Under the pieces are notes generated by a model. That model was given only the letters and a program-made list of their open reading frames with translations. It was not told the DNA's origin and searched no databases. Shown in pieces: positions 43,652 to 52,403 of a DNA stretch of 64,000 nt. Positions within the stretch are counted from its first letter, which is position 1. Every line of letters begins with the position of its first letter. The DNA is from CALLPQ01 sp964421675 (GTDB lineage Bacteria > Pseudomonadota > Alphaproteobacteria > Caulobacterales > Parvularculaceae): assembly GCA_964421675.1 (NCBI GenBank), contig CAYQXV010000007.1, positions 24,541 to 88,540 of the forward strand, given 5' to 3'. Both the position numbers and the translations under genes were made by a program.

Positions 43652-44413
43652 TTATGCAGCAATTTTCTTCTTGCGACGCGCGGCCCCAAAACCAACAAGG
43701 CCCGTGCCGAAGAGCAGGAAGGCACCGGGAACGGGAACCGGTGAGATATCCGCATGAATATCGCCTCTTACGCTGACGCCTTCAAATTGGCGACAAAAGG
43801 CGCTGGTGCAGTCGCCGTTAATATTCAACAAGAACCAAGCTGCAATACCCAGATCAGCGTTTTTGCCACTGGCACCTGTCCCGATTTGCAGCGGTGAGTG
43901 GGCTTGGGTGATATCAAAATTCAAGCCTGCGAAATCGCCGACCCCTGAAAAGGTTCCATTGATGATGTTGAAAAACTCAAAATCAGCAGCGCTAATCGGG
44001 CCCCCATTCTCAGCCAATGCAGAATTGAAGAAGTTTCTTAGCACGGGACCATCAGGGCCAACGCCGGTGCTTTCAAGATTATAGACAACATCAAATGCAA
44101 AATTGGGATCTTCACGCGAAACCAATCGGCCCGTTAAGGTAGCAGACCCATCATATTCGATTGTCAGCCTGCCCGGCTCATAGAAATCGAAAAAGCGGTT
44201 TTGCGGAATACCCGTTGTATCATTCGCGCTGTTAAAAAACTGAATACCGGCGGTAAATGAACTGTCATTAAGCCGAGATATAGACGTATCAGTTTGCGAA
44301 GACGTGACATCAAACGAAATCACAGACGCTGATGCTGTGGGCGCAGTGAAAAGACCGGTCGCTAACAGGGCAGCTCCCGCAATTAAAGACTTGGAAATGG
44401 ATAGAGCTGACAC
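43652..44413 (-). CDS. Secreted protein with VPLPA-CTERM-type sorting signal
   Basis: From the GTG at 44413, behind GGAGG, the protein is 253 residues. A signal peptide (about 1-30, ending PTASA) precedes a beta-rich region with many Asn, Gly, Thr and Phe and three Cys residues. The C-terminus is VPVPGAFLLFGTGLVGFGA followed by ARRKKK: a Val-Pro-Pro signature, a membrane span and a basic tail. This is the tripartite VPLPA/PEP-CTERM signal recognised by exosortases for surface or EPS-linked display. No exosortase gene is in the window. The binding or structural role of the main domain is unknown. Confidence 0.82.
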   Translation of the reverse strand: MSALSISKSLIAGAALLATGLFTAPTASASVISFDVTSSQTDTSISRLNDSSFTAGIQFFNSANDTTGIPQNRFFDFYEPGRLTIEYDGSATLTGRLVSREDPNFAFDVVYNLESTGVGPDGPVLRNFFNSALAENGGPISAADFEFFNIINGTFSGVGDFAGLNFDITQAHSPLQIGTGASGKNADLGIAAWFLLNINGDCTSAFCRQFEGVSVRGDIHADISPVPVPGAFLLFGTGLVGFGAARRKKKIAA

Positions 44414-44767
44414 GATAGTCCTCCAATGGGTTAACGAAAAGTTACCCAAGGAGAAGCAATCGCCGTGCCAGCACAAAAACCTTTTAAAGACAAAGGGATG
44501 AGCGCAAATCGCTTACATCAAGCCGTTCCCTTTTACGCCGTGTGAGCGCTTACAAATTATCGTTAAGATGGTTGAGACACAGATAAGCGGGCACACATTA
44601 ACCAAGCCAGTCTTCTCTATGCTGTTTAATGGTGGAAACGGTTTTTATCCGTTCCAACGTGACCCCCAACCCAATTGCCTCCCAAAAATCGCTTCGAGGG
44701 AAAAACAAACTATCGAATTGGAAAGGCTTTGAGGGTCGACAATAAAAGCCAAGCTTAAACGGCAAAC
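44414..44767. promoter_or_regulatory. Intergenic region with a LacI-type palindrome
   Basis: No gene is seen. TGTGAGCGCTTACA at 44541-44554 is a near-perfect 14-bp palindrome of the LacI/PurR operator type, centred on AGCGCT. A related split form lies at about 44499-44517 (TGAGCG and CGCTTACA). They sit upstream of the VPLPA-CTERM gene. No LacI-family gene is in the window. Confidence 0.45.
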
Positions 44768-45517
44768 TTAAACGGCGGGCGTACCATTCAAAAAACGCTC
44801 GCGGCTTTCCAGGGTGCGCCGCCGCGCTTCCTCGATTGCGTTCACCTCAGTTGCGTGAAGCATCGCCTCAATAATGCATTTAAAATGCGTGCGCATCGCC
44901 TTGCGCGATTCCACCGGGTCCCGTTTTGCAAGAGCGGTGACGATATCGCGATGCTCGCCCAACCTAACTTCCGGCTCCATACCGCAGATAGAATCATAGG
45001 CCTGTTTAATATCTTCTTTTTCCGTACGGATGCGCCATAAGCGCTCAATCGTTTCGACCATCGCCGCATTTTTCGTGGCGCGCGCGATAAGCATGTGGAA
45101 TTTCTTATCCGCATCAGAGTGCAGGTGCGAATCAGGATCGGTCTCTGCCGCCATCTGCTTTGTGATCAATTCCAGCTCTTCAAGCTCCTCTTCGGTAATG
45201 CAAACCGCCGCAAGGGCCGCCGCTTCCGATTCGATGGCTGAGCGCGCCTCGGTAAGCTCAAACGCGGACACATCTGGCATTCTCTCATCTTCAGAAGGTC
45301 GTTTTTGCAGAACATAAACGCCAGAGCCGCCGCGAATATCCAAATATCCCTTCGATTCAAGGGCAATTTCAGCTTCGCGAATCGTCACCCGGCTAACATC
45401 AAATCGCTCCGCCAGGTCGCGTTCACCGGGCAATCGCGTCCCCGGAGGAAAAGACTCTTCAGCAATCATTTGCAGAATTTGACTGGCAACGCTGTGATAT
45501 AATCTCTTGTCACTCAT
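44768..45517 (-). CDS. GntR family regulator, FadR/UxuR-like, probable alginate-locus regulator
   Basis: From the ATG at 45517 the protein is 249 residues; a frame to 45544 adds nine more. The winged helix (about 5-72) has FPPGTRLPGERDLAERFD and SRVTIREAEIALESKGY. The FCD domain (about 90-225) keeps the metal set: Asp and His in DADKKFHMLIARATKN, His in EHRDIVTAL and His in RTHFKCI. Unlike the regulator at 37252 it should bind a metal-chelating sugar acid. Closest known logic is UxuR/ExuR/KdgR-type control of hexuronate genes. Tandem TATACCAATTT sites lie just upstream, suggesting autoregulation. Confidence 0.85.
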   Translation of the reverse strand: MSDKRLYHSVASQILQMIAEESFPPGTRLPGERDLAERFDVSRVTIREAEIALESKGYLDIRGGSGVYVLQKRPSEDERMPDVSAFELTEARSAIESEAAALAAVCITEEELEELELITKQMAAETDPDSHLHSDADKKFHMLIARATKNAAMVETIERLWRIRTEKEDIKQAYDSICGMEPEVRLGEHRDIVTALAKRDPVESRKAMRTHFKCIIEAMLHATEVNAIEEARRRTLESRERFLNGTPAV

Positions 45518-45580
45518 ATCGTTTTTTTGCTCTTGATGTTGCACACCCCATGGCGTGATTGGTCGTTTATATCAATTATT

Positions 45581-45615
45581 TATACCAATTTCCAGCTATT
45601 TATACCAATTTCCAG
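45581..45615. promoter_or_regulatory. Tandem TATACCAATTTCCAG direct repeat before the GntR gene
   Basis: TATACCAATTTCCAGC occurs at 45581-45596 and again at 45601-45616, exactly 20 bases apart. TATACCAATTT equals one half of the E. coli UxuR/ExuR site. The pair lies about 65-100 bases upstream of the regulator start. Confidence 0.6.
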
Positions 45616-45793
45616 CGTTGCCGGATTTTCTGAAGCTGTACATGTGGGTTTTTAAAACTATCAGCCAAAATGGTTAACGACTGATACGCAAAATAGGTCC
45701 TCCCCCTACTCCATTTTATCCTACTCGAAATTCGTCCCCGCGCACCCTCTGCTTTTTGCAGGTCCATAAAAGTAAGGGAAGCTCATAAAAAAT

Positions 45794-45824
45794 GGCACAA
45801 CTTTCCTTTTACGAAAGTTGTGCC
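45794..45824 (-). terminator. Intrinsic terminator of the truncated receptor gene
   Basis: A perfect 12-bp stem, GGCACAACTTTC with GAAAGTTGTGCC, followed on the minus strand by ATTTTTTATG, 27 bases after the stop of the receptor remnant. Confidence 0.88.
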
Positions 45825-45851
45825 ACCAAAGATTAGTCACTCATCTTCAGT

Positions 45852-46358
45852 CTAGAATCTGACGCGAGCACCGAAGAAGATTCTCGGGCCATAATCATTG
45901 ACCTGGTATACATCATCAGTAACGAATGCTGAGTCAGATCTTGGCTCACTAAACAGATTGATCGCTTCGGCTGTTAGACGAATATTATCCGTCAACTGAT
46001 AAGAAGCACGAGCCTCCCAAACGCCAACATCGTTTACAAAACGAAGTCTTGTGCCATCAGACACGAACGGCTGGAAATAATCGGAACGGTATTTGTAGTT
46101 TACCTGAAGATCCAAATTGCCAACCTGGTAATAGACTTGACCTGAGAATGTATGGTTAGACAGGCCAGGGATAGAGCCAGGAGCAATAATGCCCTCATTG
46201 GTTTGAACAATTGTTCCATCCAATTGCGTGGTGAACAGATCGCCATAACGGCTATCCTCAAATTCGAAATCTGAGTCAGCATAGTTATAGTTCAACCGCA
46301 CACCAAGGCCACTTAGTAATATTGGTAGCAGGTAAAGGTCTGTAAATATGCATACCAA
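45852..46358 (-). pseudogene. TonB-dependent receptor, C-terminal remnant
   Basis: About 155 residues match the last beta-strands of a TonB-dependent receptor: LSGLGVRLNYNYADSDFEF, then SNHTFSGQVYYQ, LQVNYKYRSDYF, NIRLTAEAINLF and the C-terminal GPRIFFGARVRF. The plug, TonB box, signal peptide and most of the barrel are missing. Homology fades at about 46335-46350, and the first residues (MVCIF) do not fit. The intact terminator downstream and good codon structure suggest recent truncation. No remnant of the 5' part is seen upstream. It may once have been a second alginate receptor. Expression as a protein is doubtful. Confidence 0.8.
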
Positions 46359-46580
46359 TCATTTTACCAATTTCACTTATCGCAAAATAGCCAATAAATA
46401 ACAGAAGAATAGGGTGATTACTGAAACCTCCACTAACCAATCTTCTAGCTTTTCCGGTTAACAAAACCTCAGATTGGACGTTATATTCTCACTTTTTCTT
46501 CAAACTTGTTGACGATTAGCAACACTGAACAAGGGGAAATTGGGGCGATATTTATCGCTAACTGGTAGAAAAATTGGTAT
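46351..46580. repeat. Imperfect inverted repeat carrying TACCAAT half-sites, beside the receptor breakpoint
   Basis: CATACCAATCATTTTACCA (46351-46369) matches the reverse complement of 46562-46580 (CATACCAATTTTTCTACCA) at about 16 of 19 positions. Each arm holds two direct TACCA half-sites 12 bases apart. The left arm lies within about 20 bases of where receptor homology stops. It may be the ends of a small non-coding insertion of about 230 bases, or two inverted operators. Confidence 0.45.
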
Positions 46581-46762
46581 GGCGATATCTCAAAGCGGTT
46601 TATCTCGTCAAGGTTGAACCAACAAAGGCCAGAGCCAACAAACGTTACAGCACATATTCATGCGCCATTCACGCGCTACCCGGTTAAAACCCTCTCTAGG
46701 ACACCCTCAAAGAGTGGATTCTTCTAAATACGGAAAAGTGAAAATGATTTGGGAATTTATCA

Positions 46763-46774
46763 ACCAATTTCCAG
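46763..46774. promoter_or_regulatory. ACCAATTTCCAG site upstream of the RND pump
   Basis: The same 12-mer as in the tandem repeat before the GntR gene (45584-45595 and 45604-45615) lies 75 bases before the RND permease start. It is a candidate site for the same regulator. Confidence 0.45.
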
Positions 46775-46848
46775 TGTTCATGCGTATTGTAGATAGAAGT
46801 TTTTGGGTAAAAGACCCTACCAATGCTCCCTTGATTAGATGAGAAGCC

Positions 46849-49800
46849 GTGATGAACCTCACCCGCCAATGCCTTAACAACCCTGCTGCGATTGCGGTCA
46901 TGCTCGCAATGGTCGTTCTCATGGGCATCATGTCGATCAATCGCCTGCCGGTGCAATTACTGCCCAATATTGAACGCCCGATTATGACGGTGTCTGCAAA
47001 TTGGCGCGGCGGCAGCCCGCGCGAAGTTGAGAGCGAGCTAATTGAACCGATTGAACGCGAACTGCGCGGCATGCCGGGCATGCGTTCCATGACATCACAA
47101 TCAGGCAGTGGCAGCGGCCGGGTATCGATGGAATTTGCCCTTGGTACCAATATGGAAGAGACCTTCACCGAAGTCTCAAGCCGGATGCAACGGGTAACGG
47201 GCCTCCCGGTTGAGGCCGACCCGCCTCGCATCTCTAAAGGGCGCGGACGCGGTAGTGACTCCGAAACATTGATCTTTCTATTCGCCCAACAATTACCCGA
47301 CGCACCAGCGTTAGATATTCCGTTGGGGGACTTTATGGAAACCCGGATCGCCCCTGAATTTGAACAGGTCGAGGGCGTTGCGGGCGTCGATGTTCGCCGC
47401 AATGATGGTCAGCGGATTGTTAATGTCGAATTTGATCCTCTTCTCGCCGCGCAACTGGGTATAAATGTCAACCAGATTGCCCAAACCGTAAATCGCTCCA
47501 CCGATGTGTCAGGCGGCAAAATCGAAGTTGGACGCCGCGATTACACCTTGCGCTATGAGGGAAAATTCGAGGCCACCGATCTGGAAAATACTATTCTGGC
47601 TTATCGCAATGATGCGCCAATCCGGCTTGGCGATATTGCCACGGTTGATATAGGCCCAGACATTCCCGACGGTCTGGTGATCCAAAACGGCAATCCGGCT
47701 CTTTCCATGCGGATCGAGCGCGAACCGGGAACAAACACCCTCGCCGCTATTGATGGGGTCACGCGCGTTGTGAACCGGTTGAACGAGGAGCTCGCACCGC
47801 GCGGCATCGTTATTGAGAAAAGTTTTGATCCGTCCCTGTTTATCAATCGCGCCATAACGCTGTTGGGCAGCAATCTGGTAATTGGCGTGAGCCTGGCAAT
47901 TGGTGCCTTATGGCTGTTTATCCGGCGCATACGCGCAACTTTATTGATTGCATCGGCCATTCCAATTTGTCTTTTGGCGACAATTGTGGTTCTTGATTTA
48001 TTTGGCCGCACACTGAATATTATCTCGCTGGCCGGACTGGCCTTTGCAACCGGCATGGTCCTCGATGCGGCGATTGTCGCGCTGGAGAATTTTGTCCGCC
48101 TTCGCGAAGACGGCACAGATCCCAAAAATGCCGCCGCCAAGGCCATCTCTCAGGTGGGGGGCGCCTTGTTTGCCTCTACGGTGACGACCGTGGCGATCTT
48201 TATTCCGATTATGTTTTTTGAGGATGTGGAGGGCCAGCTCTTCGCCGACCTTGCTCTGACCATCGCCATCGCGGTTTCGCTAAGCTTTCTGGTCGCCATT
48301 ACCGTTCTCCCGGTGGGGGCAGCGCAATTCATCCGGGGCGGTGCTAAATCATCGGAAAAAACCGGAACCTTATGGGACCGGCTTGCAACCCGGCTGATGA
48401 GCCTAACCGCAAAACCCGCCAACCGAATGATTGCAATTGTTGGCCTTACGGTTGTTCCGATTGCCATTGGTGCCCTCGCCCTGCCGCAGATGAATTATTT
48501 GCCGCCTGTTAAAGCCGATAAGGTCGACGCCCGGTTCAGCTTCCCCTCCGGCGCTAGCCTGCAATCCTTGCGCGCTGAGATTGTCGATCCGGTTACCGAC
48601 CGATTGGAACCCTATTTAACCGGAGAAAAAGAGCCCTCCCTTAAAAACTATTATTTCTTTGTAAATCCAAACTGGTCGAGCCTTGGCGTTCGGGTGAACG
48701 ATCCCAAACAAGTCTCCACCATAATTGATGTTATGCGTAAGGAAATTGTGTTTGGATTTCCCGATGTGCGCGTATTTGTCAGCCAGGATAGCCTGTTTGG
48801 CGGGTTTGGCGGCGATGCGTCAATTTCGGTTGATCTGCAATCGAGCGATGGAGATGCGTTGGCCGCAGCGGCGGTCGAGACCATAGAGATTATCAAACAA
48901 GTTCTTCCCGGATCGTCCGTACGCCCCAATCCAGACCCGCAAGTGGTGTCACCAGAATTACGGCTAATCCCCGATGATCGACGCATTGCAGAAGTTGGTC
49001 TGTCCCGTAGCACGGTCGCTCAAACCGTTCGTGCCTATGGTGACGGTTTGTTTTTGGGCGAGTTTTTCACTGATGGTGAACGCCTCGATATGTTTTTGCG
49101 AACCAGTATTTGGGATCAACCGGAATATCTGGTAACCGCGCCCGTTGCCACGCCATTGGGCGGCATTGTTACCCTTGGCGAATTAACCCGCCTGGAGCGC
49201 AGTGTCGGTCCGGTATCTATTCGGCGCGTTGACGGTCGGCGCACAATTTCTCTCGGGGTTAGTCCCCCTGATGGGCTGGCGCTGGGCACAGCTGTTGAAA
49301 TGTTGCGCAGCCAAGCCAATCCCAAGATTTACGATTTATTGCCTGCAGATGGCTCGCTAAAATATGGCGGGGACGCTGATGCGCTGGCCCGTGCAATCGT
49401 TAATCTGGGTGGGAACTTTATTCTCGCCGTCATGCTTCTATTCCTGATTCTCGCAGCCTTGTTTAAATCGATCAAAGATGCAGCGCTGGTCATCATCACT
49501 CTACCAATGGCCGCGGTCGGAGGAATATTATTGCTGCAATTCCTCAACCTGTTTTCACCAACACCGCTCGATCTGTTGGGCATGATTGGCTTCATCATTC
49601 TGCTCGGTCTTGTGGTCAATAATGCCATCTTGCTGGTCTCACAAACCCGCGCCTCTGAGGCAGAAGGCAAATCGCGGCGCGACGCGGTTCATGAAGCATT
49701 ACGGTTGCGCATTCGCCCCATATTCATGTCCACATCCACATCCTTGATGGGCATGTTGCCGCTCCTCCTGGCACCGGGCGCTGGCAGCTTAATCTATCGC

Positions 49801-49938
49801 GGCCTTGCAGGCGTGATTGTCGGCGGGATGGCGGTGTCCACCCTGTTTACGCTCATCTTGCTACCGGCCATGTTGCAAATGGAATTTGGGTCCAAGAAGG
49901 CCGCCCCCTTAACAAAAGGCGCGGTGCCTGCTGAATAG
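46849..49938 (+). CDS. RND efflux permease
   Basis: The 1029-residue protein is an inner-membrane proton-driven RND pump subunit. It has the twelve-span layout with two large periplasmic loops (about 30-330 and 555-865). The TM4 proton-relay motif is in GMVLDAAIVALENFVRLRE, with the Asp at the expected place; TM1 begins after NLTRQCLNNPAAIAV. The start is GTG 46849 or ATG 46852. It resembles the HAE-1-like branch of marine proteobacteria rather than AcrB itself. The permease precedes its adaptor gene (64 bases), the reverse of the acrAB order. No outer-membrane partner is adjacent. Confidence 0.9.
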   Translation: MMNLTRQCLNNPAAIAVMLAMVVLMGIMSINRLPVQLLPNIERPIMTVSANWRGGSPREVESELIEPIERELRGMPGMRSMTSQSGSGSGRVSMEFALGTNMEETFTEVSSRMQRVTGLPVEADPPRISKGRGRGSDSETLIFLFAQQLPDAPALDIPLGDFMETRIAPEFEQVEGVAGVDVRRNDGQRIVNVEFDPLLAAQLGINVNQIAQTVNRSTDVSGGKIEVGRRDYTLRYEGKFEATDLENTILAYRNDAPIRLGDIATVDIGPDIPDGLVIQNGNPALSMRIEREPGTNTLAAIDGVTRVVNRLNEELAPRGIVIEKSFDPSLFINRAITLLGSNLVIGVSLAIGALWLFIRRIRATLLIASAIPICLLATIVVLDLFGRTLNIISLAGLAFATGMVLDAAIVALENFVRLREDGTDPKNAAAKAISQVGGALFASTVTTVAIFIPIMFFEDVEGQLFADLALTIAIAVSLSFLVAITVLPVGAAQFIRGGAKSSEKTGTLWDRLATRLMSLTAKPANRMIAIVGLTVVPIAIGALALPQMNYLPPVKADKVDARFSFPSGASLQSLRAEIVDPVTDRLEPYLTGEKEPSLKNYYFFVNPNWSSLGVRVNDPKQVSTIIDVMRKEIVFGFPDVRVFVSQDSLFGGFGGDASISVDLQSSDGDALAAAAVETIEIIKQVLPGSSVRPNPDPQVVSPELRLIPDDRRIAEVGLSRSTVAQTVRAYGDGLFLGEFFTDGERLDMFLRTSIWDQPEYLVTAPVATPLGGIVTLGELTRLERSVGPVSIRRVDGRRTISLGVSPPDGLALGTAVEMLRSQANPKIYDLLPADGSLKYGGDADALARAIVNLGGNFILAVMLLFLILAALFKSIKDAALVIITLPMAAVGGILLLQFLNLFSPTPLDLLGMIGFIILLGLVVNNAILLVSQTRASEAEGKSRRDAVHEALRLRIRPIFMSTSTSLMGMLPLLLAPGAGSLIYRGLAGVIVGGMAVSTLFTLILLPAMLQMEFGSKKAAPLTKGAVPAE

Positions 49939-50002
49939 CTATCGCAAATTTACAGAAATTTCGTACACAGTTCGTACAAACACGAGAATGAAAGGTTGAC
50001 CC

Positions 50003-51238
50003 ATGATGAAGAGGATCTTGCCCCTTCTTGCAATAGCATTGCTGCTCGGCGCCGGCCTGATTTGGAAATCTGGTGTGCTGACCCCTGCCCCGGGTGCAAC
50101 TGATACCGCTTTCTCGAATGGTCCAGCCACGGAGCGCAATGCCAATGCACCGCGTCCGGGCAATCGTGCGGCCCAAGGGGAACGTCAAGGTGAGCGCCAA
50201 GGTCAACGAGCAAATCGCCCAAATGCAGGCGGAAGACCGTCAGCGCAAAGAGGCAGACGCTTTCCCACTGCAAAAGTCGTTGTCGCATCCGTTGAAGAAA
50301 AAATGATGGCCCCATCGGCCGCTGCACCGGGCACGATCATTAGCCGCAATGATAGCCGGATTGCCGCTGAAGTCAGCGGTAAGATTGTTTCCATCGTTGA
50401 GGTGGGCGACATTGTAGAAAAAGATGGCATCATCGCATTGCTTGATAATGCGCAGGCGGAATTGACAGTTCGCGAACGTCGCGCAGACGTTGCACGGCTC
50501 GCGGCGCGATCTGCCTTTCTCGCCGATCGCTATAAACGATTTGCTGACCTTGGCGATGAGCTGGGTGAATCCGAAACATCTCTATTGCAAATGCGATCAG
50601 AACGCGACGAAGCCCAACAACAAGTCAATAGCGCAAAGGTAGCGCTTGAGCGTGCAAACTTTTTGCTAGAGCGCACCAAAATTCGCAGCCCCTTTGCGGG
50701 CCGTGTTGTCTCGCGCAATGTGCAAATCGGGGAATTTGCAAATCCCGGTTCGCAAATTGCCCGGATTGTCGACACCACCAACCTTGAGGTACGCACCCAA
50801 GCGTCTGCCAGCCTCGTTTCTGCTCTTTCCGCCGGTGATTTGTTAAACATTACCAAAGGCGATGAAATTCTTCAGGGTACGGTGCGCGCGATTGTACCTG
50901 TTGGCGATGAAGTCAGCCGAACCTTGGAAATGCGCGTTAGCCTTCCGGAAGGATCTGATTGGTTTGTGGGCGCAGCGGTGCGCGTAACGGTTCCCTCTGC
51001 GCGTCCTCGCCTGGCCGTCACCGCGCCGCGCGATGCACTACACATTCGCAATGATAGCATTGATGTCTACCGGATCAGCGAGAACAATAAAGCGCAAAAA
51101 ATTCCCGTAGAACTTGGCGTTGCCGATGGCGATCTGATTGAAATTATCGGCGATATTGAACCGGGCGACCGTTTGGTAATTCGCGGCGGAGAACGGTTAA
51201 GCGACGGACAAACCGTTGATATTGCCGAGCCCGCATAA
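50003..51238 (+). CDS. RND efflux periplasmic adaptor (MFP/HlyD type)
   Basis: The 411-residue protein bridges the permease and an outer-membrane channel. An N-terminal hydrophobic anchor or signal (about 4-22) is followed by an Arg/Gln/Gly-rich low-complexity stretch (about 55-95). Then come the lipoyl halves (GTIISRNDSRIAAEVSGKI and IRSPFAGRVVSRNVQIG) flanking a helical hairpin (about 150-215), a beta-barrel domain and a membrane-proximal domain. A second ATG one codon downstream is an alternative start. It is encoded right after its permease. Confidence 0.88.
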   Translation: MMKRILPLLAIALLLGAGLIWKSGVLTPAPGATDTAFSNGPATERNANAPRPGNRAAQGERQGERQGQRANRPNAGGRPSAQRGRRFPTAKVVVASVEEKMMAPSAAAPGTIISRNDSRIAAEVSGKIVSIVEVGDIVEKDGIIALLDNAQAELTVRERRADVARLAARSAFLADRYKRFADLGDELGESETSLLQMRSERDEAQQQVNSAKVALERANFLLERTKIRSPFAGRVVSRNVQIGEFANPGSQIARIVDTTNLEVRTQASASLVSALSAGDLLNITKGDEILQGTVRAIVPVGDEVSRTLEMRVSLPEGSDWFVGAAVRVTVPSARPRLAVTAPRDALHIRNDSIDVYRISENNKAQKIPVELGVADGDLIEIIGDIEPGDRLVIRGGERLSDGQTVDIAEPA

Positions 51239-51269
51239 ATTTTGCGATATTTTACGCGCTCAGAAAAAA

Positions 51270-51292
51270 GGGCGCTTTTCAAAAAAGCGCCC
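51270..51292 (-). terminator. Terminator at the 3' end of the alginate operon
   Basis: GGGCGCTTTT pairs with AAAAGCGCCC with a 3-base loop. On the minus strand a run of six T follows, so it should end the kdgK transcript. It may also stop plus-strand readthrough from the adaptor gene, but no U-run follows on that side. Confidence 0.8.
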
Positions 51293-51366
51293 TCATTAAG
51301 CCTGCAATTTTTATCAGTATGCATTACATTTCCGCATATTGATTGGATTGAAAACCCAACGGATGG

Positions 51367-52398
51367 CTAGCGTTGCACGCGGCCAGACCCATCACCGCCC
51401 ATAAGCGCTTCAACCTCTTTCGCCGAGACCCGGTTATAATCGCCCAGAATTGAGTGCTTCAACGCACTGCCAGCAACCGCAAATTCAAGGCTTTGCTGTC
51501 TGTCCTCATAGGCGTTGTAGCCATAGATAAAGGCCGAGGCAAAACTATCACCGCCGCCAACCCGGTCGACAATATCTGAAAGCTCATAATGTTTGGACAG
51601 CAGGAAGCCATTGGTGCGATCGCGCATACAAGCCGACCAGCCATTTTTATTCGCGTTAATGCTTTCGCGCAGCGTAATCGCAATTGTCGACATGTTTGGA
51701 TAGGTATCGAGCACTTTTTGCGACAGCGCTTCATATTTCGATGTATCCAGCTCACCGCTTTCAACATCAACATCGACCGTAATCCCAAGAGATTTTTGAC
51801 AATCTTCTTCATTGGCAATGCCAACATCGACATATTTCACCAGGTCGCGCATGACTTCCGGCGCAGTTTTTCCATATTTCCAAAGCTTGCCCCGGAAATT
51901 GAAGTCGCACGAGACGGTCACACCAGCTTTTTGTGCGGCCTTAACGCATTCCAATGAAAGGTCGGCGCAATCTTGCGATAAAGCCGGCGTAATCCCAGTT
52001 ATATGCAGCCACTTCGCGCCCTTAAAGATTTGATCCCAATCAAAATCACCGGGCTTGCACTGGCTGATAGAAGAATGAGCACGGTCATAAATAACTTTTG
52101 AGGGACGCTGGTTTGCGCCCGTTTCCAAAAAGTAAATCCCGATCCGCTCGCCTTGGCGTTTGATGGTTGAGGTATCAACACCAAGCCCGCGCAATGAATT
52201 TACCGCATGCTGACCAATATCATTGTCGGGAAGGGCGCTAATGAAACCAGCATCGAAGCCATAATTTGAAAGCGAGACCGCAACATTGGCCTCCCCGCCT
52301 CCAAAGGTTGCTTCAAAGCTCGGGCTTTGAAAAAAACGCTCATACCCATTGGTGCGCAGCCGCAGCATGATTTCACCAAAACTCAAATACTCAGCCAT
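51367..52398 (-). CDS. kdgK: 2-keto-3-deoxygluconate kinase
   Basis: KdgK phosphorylates KDG to KDPG in the cytoplasm. From the ATG at 52398 (spacing to GGGAG favours it over 52404) the protein is 343 residues. It is a PfkB/ribokinase-type kinase: GGGEANVAVSLSNYG near the N-terminus and GGGDSFASAFIYG near the C-terminus, with the catalytic Asp and the anion hole. An E. coli-like KdgK start (LSFGEIMLRLRTNGYERF) supports the substrate. It overlaps the eda stop (TAATG) and is the last gene of the alginate cluster. Confidence 0.92.
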   Translation of the reverse strand: MAEYLSFGEIMLRLRTNGYERFFQSPSFEATFGGGEANVAVSLSNYGFDAGFISALPDNDIGQHAVNSLRGLGVDTSTIKRQGERIGIYFLETGANQRPSKVIYDRAHSSISQCKPGDFDWDQIFKGAKWLHITGITPALSQDCADLSLECVKAAQKAGVTVSCDFNFRGKLWKYGKTAPEVMRDLVKYVDVGIANEEDCQKSLGITVDVDVESGELDTSKYEALSQKVLDTYPNMSTIAITLRESINANKNGWSACMRDRTNGFLLSKHYELSDIVDRVGGGDSFASAFIYGYNAYEDRQQSLEFAVAGSALKHSILGDYNRVSAKEVEALMGGDGSGRVQR

Positions 52399-52403
52399 CG
52401 TCA

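Noticed and set aside
46285..46488. Minus-strand open frame overlapping the receptor remnant (contains LLLFIGYFAISEIGKMIG)
   Set aside because: Looks membrane-like, but it has no start codon near its 5' end, overlaps the receptor frame and contains one arm of the inverted repeat; chance is likely.
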